A stretch of 7,469 bases of DNA, from positions 1-7,469 of the forward strand of contig CALCWL010000608.1 of the NCBI GenBank assembly GCA_937906285.1, read 5' to 3'. Source of the stretch: an uncultured Rhodanobacter sp. Its GTDB lineage: Bacteria; Pseudomonadota; Gammaproteobacteria; Xanthomonadales; Rhodanobacteraceae. This document shows positions 4,643 to 7,469 of this stretch, piece after piece. The position numbers and the translations under genes were made by a program. How positions within the stretch are numbered: the stretch's first letter is position 1; each line of letters opens with the position of its first letter. The notes below the pieces were generated by a model. That model was given only the letters and a program-made list of their open reading frames with translations, did no database searches and was not told the origin of the DNA.

Positions 4643-7396
4643 TCAGAGGGTGATCGCGGCCTTCACGTAGATGAAGCGGCCCCGCGGGTTGTAGGTGCTC
4701 ATGTCGAAGTTGAGGTCGCCGCCATTGACGTAGGACAACGGCGGGTCCTTGTCGAACAGGTTCTGCACGCCAAGGGTGAACGTCATCAGTTGCGAGCGCA
4801 GCGTATAGGCGCCCCACACGTCATGGGTGATCTGCGCCGGGATCCGGCCATAGCCAGGCGCCGGACCCTCGTCGGTGCTGCCGATGTAATGCATGCTCCA
4901 GTTCGCCGACCACAGGCCACGCGACCAGTCGAGGGCGGTGTTCGCCTTCCAGCGCGGGAAACTCTCGCGCGCGATGTCCGATTTGCCGGCCCGCCTGGCC
5001 ACGCGCACCTGCCCGCTGGGCAAGGTGTCGTAACGATCGAACGCGGTGAGGTAAGCCGCGTTGAACATCAGCCCGACATTGCCCGCCGCCATCGACGGCA
5101 GCTGGTAGCGCATGGTCGTATCGACGCCGCTGGCCTTGAGCCGGTTCAGGTTGATCGGGCCGTCGATCAGGTTGATGATCTCGCCGCTGGTGTCGCGCTT
5201 GATCAGGTTGCAGCGTTGCCCGGTATTGGCGCACAGGTCGAGCAGGTTCTGCGAGCCGAAGCTGGAGATCGCCTCCTTCAGGTCGATGTCGTACCAGTCG
5301 ACCGACCAGGTCAGGCCCTTGGCAAAGCTCGGCGTGTAGATGAAGCCGCTGCTGCGGTTGACCGAGGTTTCCGGCCGCAGGTCGGGGTTGCCGCCGACGG
5401 TCGAGAGGATCGAGCCGCCCGAGTAGTTGCGCTGGTCGTAGCTGGTCGGCACCCCGGCACATCCGGGCTTGCCGGCGCCGCCGCCGTTGCAGGGGTCAAC
5501 CGCCGGCAAGTTGGTCTGGCGCAGGCCGGCATAGAGTTCGTTGATCGAGGGCGCCCGAAAGCCCTGCGCCCAGGTGGTGCGCAGCATCAGGTCGTCCCAT
5601 GGCCGCCAGACCAGGCCGAGCTTGCTGTTGGTGGTGTTGCCGAACGTGTTGTAGCTCGAGTAGCGCGTCGCGGCGGACAGCTCCAGTTGCCTGACCGCCG
5701 GAAGGTTCGCCAGCAACGGCACGTTGAACTCGACATAGGCCTCTTTCAGATCGTAGGAGCCGGCGGTCGGCAGGCGCGGCGCCGAGGTGGTCTTGCGGCT
5801 GTAGGTGATGAACTGCGGCGTTTCATTGAAGTACGGGCTGGGCTGGTCGTAGCCCGATTCCTTGCGGTACTCGACGCCACCGGCGAACGCCAGCATTCCG
5901 GCCGGCAACTCGAACAGGTCGCCGGTGAGGTTGGCGGTGAAGTCGTGCTGTTTGGTGCCGTTGTGGTCGACGCCAGTGGCGCGGATGTAGTTGGCCATCT
6001 CCGGGGTGATGGTGCCGAAGATGTTCAGCGGCACGCAGTTGTTGGCCGCGCAGCGGGCGTTCGGGCCCAGTGCCAGCGCGACCTTGTCCAGATCGATCTG
6101 ATTGGCGGAGGTCCACTTCGCCTTGTTCTGGGCATACGTATAGAAGCTGTTCCACGACCAGCCATTGGAGAAATCGCCTTCGAATCCGGCCGCCACACGC
6201 ATCGTGTCAACGTTCTGCGTGTTGATGCGCGGCCCCAGCTCGGTGATCGTCCGCACCACCTCGAACTTGGTGCCCGTGCCCTGGAAGTCCACGCCGAACG
6301 GGTTGTACGGGTGGTCGGCCGGAATCGTCATGCCGTCGCCGCCGCGGATGCGTGGCGTTGCCGGCGGGAAGCGCTGGCTCGACTCGCGCGTGTTGTACAG
6401 GCCTTCGGTCACGAAGGTCACCGCATCACTGACGTGGAAGCGCAACTGGCCGTACACGCCAGCCATGTCCAGCGGGCCGATCAAGGTGGTGTCAGGCTGG
6501 TCGTTGTAGACGTCGGTGTCCGGCACGTCGAGGCGAAAACCGCCGTTGCCGTCCGGCACGAACGCCTTGGTGCCGAAGCCATCCACCGGCGTGCTGTTGC
6601 GGAAACGGCCCGCCGGCGTGTTTCGGCTCAAGCCTTGCAGCGGCACCCGCGAGAAATCGCGATGGCCGGCAAGGATCTCGTTGCTGCCGGCGACCGTCGC
6701 CGACACCAGCGCCGAACCCCAGTCGCCGGACTTGCCCCACAGGAAATCCTCGTTGTGGGTGAAACCGTCGCCCTTGTCGGTCTGGCCGACATAGCTGCTG
6801 GCCTTCAGCCCGTCGAACTCGCTGAAGGTGATGATGTTGACCACGCCGGCGATCGCGTCGGCGCCGTAGATGGCGGTGGCGCCATCCAGCAGCACTTCGA
6901 TCCGCTCGACCGCGGCCAGCGGAATCGTGTTCAGGTCGACAAAGTCGCGAAAACCGCGGGTACCGGCGCCGTTCACCCAGCGCCGCCCGTTGACCAGAAC
7001 CAGCGAGCGGTTGGCGCCCAGGTTGCGCAGGTTCAACGAGCGGGAGCCATGGCTGGTGCCGCCCGAGCCGGTCGAGTTGAAGCTGGAACCTACCGATGGC
7101 AGCTCCTGCAGCAACTCGCCGACCGAGACCACGCCGGTAGCCTCGATCTCGTTGCGTTCCATGGTGAACACCGGGCTGGCCGCCACCTCGTCCTTGCGGC
7201 GGATGCGCGAGCCGACCACGCTGACCGTCTCCAGCGTCTTCGCCTTGTTCGCATCGCCGCTCGTCGTGTCCGCGGCGCTCTGCGCATCCGCGGTCGCCGG
7301 CATTCCGCCCGCCGCCAGCGCGCCCGCGATCGCCACCATCATCATGCCCAGGCGCGGTACACGCCGTGACTCCCCCTTGCCAGCCATCTTGTTCAT
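4643..7396 (-). CDS. TonB-dependent outer-membrane receptor
   Basis: The 917-residue active-transport porin spans the outer membrane. Residues 1-38 form an export signal (basic ESRRVPR, hydrophobic MMMVAIAGALAAGG, cleavage near ADA-QS). A TonB-box-like LETVSVVG (55-62) leads into GSRIRR. The plug covers about 72-190, with VGELLQELPSV (92-102), LNLRNLGANRSLVLVNGRRW (121-140), VERIEVLLDGATAIYGADAI (163-182) and AGVVNIIT. The 22-strand barrel covers about 200-917, with the late signatures WAQGFRAPSINELY, NPDLRPETS and LGVQNLFDKDPP. Six cysteines form three close pairs (449/454, 636/646, 722/729), probably extracellular-loop disulfides. The chain ends in KAAITL rather than the usual terminal aromatic residue. 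ATG 7396 is chosen because GGGAGGGG lies just upstream; ATG 7414 has no such site. Length is normal for substrate-type receptors in xanthomonads. It is first in the cluster and probably sets its substrate, which could be a peptide, an amino-acid derivative or a siderophore; the sequence alone does not decide. Confidence 0.95.
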   Translation of the reverse strand: MNKMAGKGESRRVPRLGMMMVAIAGALAAGGMPATADAQSAADTTSGDANKAKTLETVSVVGSRIRRKDEVAASPVFTMERNEIEATGVVSVGELLQELPSVGSSFNSTGSGGTSHGSRSLNLRNLGANRSLVLVNGRRWVNGAGTRGFRDFVDLNTIPLAAVERIEVLLDGATAIYGADAIAGVVNIITFSEFDGLKASSYVGQTDKGDGFTHNEDFLWGKSGDWGSALVSATVAGSNEILAGHRDFSRVPLQGLSRNTPAGRFRNSTPVDGFGTKAFVPDGNGGFRLDVPDTDVYNDQPDTTLIGPLDMAGVYGQLRFHVSDAVTFVTEGLYNTRESSQRFPPATPRIRGGDGMTIPADHPYNPFGVDFQGTGTKFEVVRTITELGPRINTQNVDTMRVAAGFEGDFSNGWSWNSFYTYAQNKAKWTSANQIDLDKVALALGPNARCAANNCVPLNIFGTITPEMANYIRATGVDHNGTKQHDFTANLTGDLFELPAGMLAFAGGVEYRKESGYDQPSPYFNETPQFITYSRKTTSAPRLPTAGSYDLKEAYVEFNVPLLANLPAVRQLELSAATRYSSYNTFGNTTNSKLGLVWRPWDDLMLRTTWAQGFRAPSINELYAGLRQTNLPAVDPCNGGGAGKPGCAGVPTSYDQRNYSGGSILSTVGGNPDLRPETSVNRSSGFIYTPSFAKGLTWSVDWYDIDLKEAISSFGSQNLLDLCANTGQRCNLIKRDTSGEIINLIDGPINLNRLKASGVDTTMRYQLPSMAAGNVGLMFNAAYLTAFDRYDTLPSGQVRVARRAGKSDIARESFPRWKANTALDWSRGLWSANWSMHYIGSTDEGPAPGYGRIPAQITHDVWGAYTLRSQLMTFTLGVQNLFDKDPPLSYVNGGDLNFDMSTYNPRGRFIYVKAAITL

Positions 7397-7398
7397 CA

Positions 7399-7406
7399 CC
7401 CCTCCC
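7399..7406 (-). promoter_or_regulatory. Ribosome-binding site of the TonB-dependent receptor
   Basis: The minus strand reads GGGAGGGG followed by TG and then ATG at 7396. GGGAGG ends 4 nt before the ATG, a good if slightly short spacing. It favours 7396 over 7414 (no Shine-Dalgarno) and 7387 (spacing too long). It is the strongest Shine-Dalgarno in the window, consistent with high expression of the receptor. Confidence 0.7.
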
Positions 7407-7414
7407 GAAACCAT

Positions 7415-7469
7415 GCGTGGCGACCAGTTCGCCGGAGCATCTGCCTTGGTATCGAGTAATTCACGCGGA
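7415..7469 (-). other. Short leader upstream of the receptor gene, truncated by the window edge
   Basis: This 55-bp stretch holds the start of the region upstream of the cluster. It is less GC-rich near the edge (GAATTACTCGATACC on the minus strand), as expected close to a promoter, but I find no convincing -35/-10 pair or operator. The promoter and any LysR-type operator probably lie just outside the window. Confidence 0.35.

Noticed and set aside
3249..4670. Long plus-strand frame opposite the carrier gene
   Set aside because: Translation is dominated by His, Gln, Arg and Asp, which is the usual antisense image of a GC-rich membrane-protein gene.
4625..7369. Open reading frame of over 900 codons on the plus strand, antisense to the receptor
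   Set aside because: Its translation is rich in Arg, His, Gln, Val and Ala with no recognisable domain, and the opposite strand encodes a full receptor with all family motifs. It is a product of GC-rich third positions.
1..7469. CRISPR arrays, IS ends, tRNA/rRNA genes, phage or defence genes
   Set aside because: No regularly spaced repeats, transposase motifs, terminal inverted repeats or RNA-gene signatures were seen; the window is filled by an ordinary metabolic/transport cluster.

Overview
The window reads as one co-directional metabolic locus on the minus strand of a high-GC gammaproteobacterium. I would place it in the Xanthomonadales (Rhodanobacter/Dyella/Luteibacter-like or Xanthomonas/Stenotrophomonas-like). 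This rests on the TonB-dependent receptor style (GSRIRR motif after the TonB box, CVPLNIFG motif), the combination with S9/S15-type hydrolases, and the GC-rich codon use; it is an inference, because no marker gene is present.

In the direction of transcription (right to left) the layout is as follows. (1) A TonB-dependent outer-membrane receptor (7396-4643), preceded by a strong Shine-Dalgarno and a signal peptide. (2) A 62-bp gap holding a perfect 11-bp stem-loop. (3) A YfcC/DcuC-superfamily inner-membrane carrier (4580-3153). (4) A CocE/NonD (peptidase S15-like) alpha/beta hydrolase (3150-1225), whose ATG lies 2 nt after the carrier's stop. (5) A LysR-type regulator (1172-246). (6) The first ~45 codons of what looks like a secreted S9-family prolyl-oligopeptidase-like enzyme, running off the left edge. 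The longest gaps are about 50-115 bp, so no stretch over 300 bp lacks a gene.

A coherent model, which is inference, is a scavenging operon. The receptor takes a small ligand across the outer membrane using TonB energy, the YfcC-type carrier moves it or a product across the inner membrane, and the cytoplasmic hydrolase (no signal peptide, intact Ser-Asp-His triad) cleaves an amide or ester bond. The LysR protein senses a pathway compound, and the exported S9 peptidase may release the ligand outside the cytoplasm. Short, possibly proline-containing or modified, peptides are the most natural guess, but the sequence does not fix the substrate.

I see no phage, CRISPR, IS element, RNA gene or obvious defence or novel system. 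The items most worth a second look are the intercistronic hairpin, the apparently interrupted signal peptide of the S9 gene, the atypical hydrolase active-site surroundings, and the three cysteine pairs in the receptor.
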